From Lachnospiraceae bacterium (lineage in GTDB: Bacteria > Bacillota > Clostridia > Lachnospirales > Lachnospiraceae): a DNA stretch of 64,000 nucleotides. The notes under the pieces were generated by a model, which worked only from the letters and a program-made list of their open reading frames with translations, was not told the origin of the DNA and did no database searches. Position numbers and translations under genes: made by a program. Positions 63,730 through 64,000 of the stretch are shown here, one piece after another (position 1 is the first letter of the stretch; the number at the start of each line of letters is the position of its first letter). The stretch covers positions 27,523 through 91,522 of the forward strand of contig JAQUWF010000003.1 of NCBI GenBank assembly GCA_028692975.1, written 5' to 3'.

Positions 63730-63800
63730 CAGGGGATGAGGGACTCGAACCCCCATCGACGGTTTTGGAGACCGGTGCTCTACCATTGAACTAATCCCCT
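63730..63800 (-). tRNA. tRNA-Trp (anticodon CCA)
   Basis: A 71-base cloverleaf on the minus strand. The acceptor stem pairs AGGGGAT with ATCCCCT, discriminator base G; the D arm contains GTTCAATGGTAGAGC; the anticodon arm CCGGT-CTCCAAA-ACCGT shows anticodon CCA; the T arm is GGGGGTTCGAGTCCCTC. The 3' CCA is not encoded. It is the last gene of the rRNA operon, after 23S rRNA. Confidence 0.95.
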
Positions 63801-63872
63801 ATGTCTCAAAAAACCTAATATAAAACATACCTTCAAAACCGCATATACAATTCTCCATCATTCCTTACAACA

Positions 63873-63915
63873 TCTTCGACTACTCTGCCCCGCGGCTTTC
63901 GCCGCCGGGGCTTTT
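63873..63915 (-). other. GC-rich hairpin with GNRA tetraloop after 23S rRNA
   Basis: On the minus strand, CCCC-G-GCGGC and GCCGC-GGGG form a strong stem closed by a GAAA tetraloop a few bases after the 23S end. In the direction of transcription no T-run follows, so it is more likely a processing or folding element than a terminator; on the plus strand it is followed by five T. Confidence 0.6.
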
Positions 63916-63916
63916 T

Positions 63917-64000
63917 GGTCAAGCCCTCACCCGATTAGTAGCAGTCAGCTCCATGTGTTGCCACACTTCCACCCCTGCCCTATCTACCTCGTCGTCTTCA
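63917..64000 (-). rRNA. 23S ribosomal RNA, 3' end (partial)
   Basis: The last 84 bases of the window, read on the minus strand, match the conserved 3' terminus of bacterial 23S rRNA: TGAAGACGACGAGGTAGATA, then GGAGCTGACTGCTACTAAT and GAGGGCTTGACC at the end. The gene continues beyond the window. No 5S rRNA gene is found between this end and the terminator after tRNA-Trp, so the 5S gene must lie elsewhere, perhaps upstream in the operon. Confidence 0.93.

Overview
The window looks like a chromosomal segment of a Lachnospiraceae-type Clostridia bacterium. The evidence is the gene order TIGR04086 - SCIFF peptide - SCIFF maturase - secDF - recJ - apt - relA - MBL hydrolase - hemZ - hisS - aspS, short AGGAGG-type ribosome sites, many TTG/GTG starts, moderate GC and YesM/YesN-type two-component systems paired with sugar ABC permeases. 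The genus cannot be fixed from the sequence alone. Most genes lie on the minus strand.

Layout: (1) 1-622 is non-coding and repeat-rich: a 52-bp tandem repeat, a 13-bp minisatellite and a nested inverted-repeat element. (2) 623-15704 is a minus-strand mannoside locus: alpha/beta hydrolase, YesL-like protein, two ABC permeases, sensor kinase, AraC-type response regulator, solute-binding lipoprotein, two uroporphyrinogen-decarboxylase-like proteins, a HAD phosphatase, a GH38 alpha-mannosidase and mannose-6-phosphate isomerase. Mannosides would be sensed and imported, cleaved by GH38 and passed to fructose-6-phosphate; the sugar kinase and the transporter ATPase are not in the window. (3) 15813-31056 is a housekeeping block (aspS, hisS, HD-GYP, hemZ, MBL, relA, apt, recJ, secDF) followed by the SCIFF ribosomal peptide system. 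(4) 31073-45151 is a mixed region: wall-anchored repeat protein, CNNM/CorC transporter, YdcF, SPOR-amidase, MGMT-like protein, diacylglycerol kinase, glycosyltransferase, mutY, HAD phosphatase, L,D-transpeptidase, DUF1284, bioY with a BirA operator, ilvC and a GntR regulator. (5) 45256-47715 is glycogen phosphorylase. (6) 47858-58300 is a second sugar locus, apparently for rhamnose-containing glycans: GH106-like hydrolase, regulator, kinase, two permeases, a damaged binding-protein gene and an unknown membrane protein. (7) 58404-63553 holds a nucleobase permease, a decayed gene fragment, pgi, a flavoprotein and a DUF1835-type gene. (8) The right edge enters an rRNA operon from its 3' end: 23S end, tRNA-Trp, terminator, with no 5S gene between.

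The most striking observation is the gene at 56029-57648. Its first 160 residues are the start of a GH78 alpha-L-rhamnosidase, and the rest is the body of an ABC solute-binding protein without its signal peptide. This is an in-frame chimera best explained by an internal deletion (or a misassembly) that removed most of a rhamnosidase and the export signal of the binding protein. Other points of interest are the structured repeats at the left end, an Asn in place of the expected GH38 nucleophile, a 47-residue SCIFF gene that is easily missed, a methionine-rich repeat amidase without a signal peptide, a clear BirA operator, and an inverted partial tRNA-Trp copy next to the rRNA operon.
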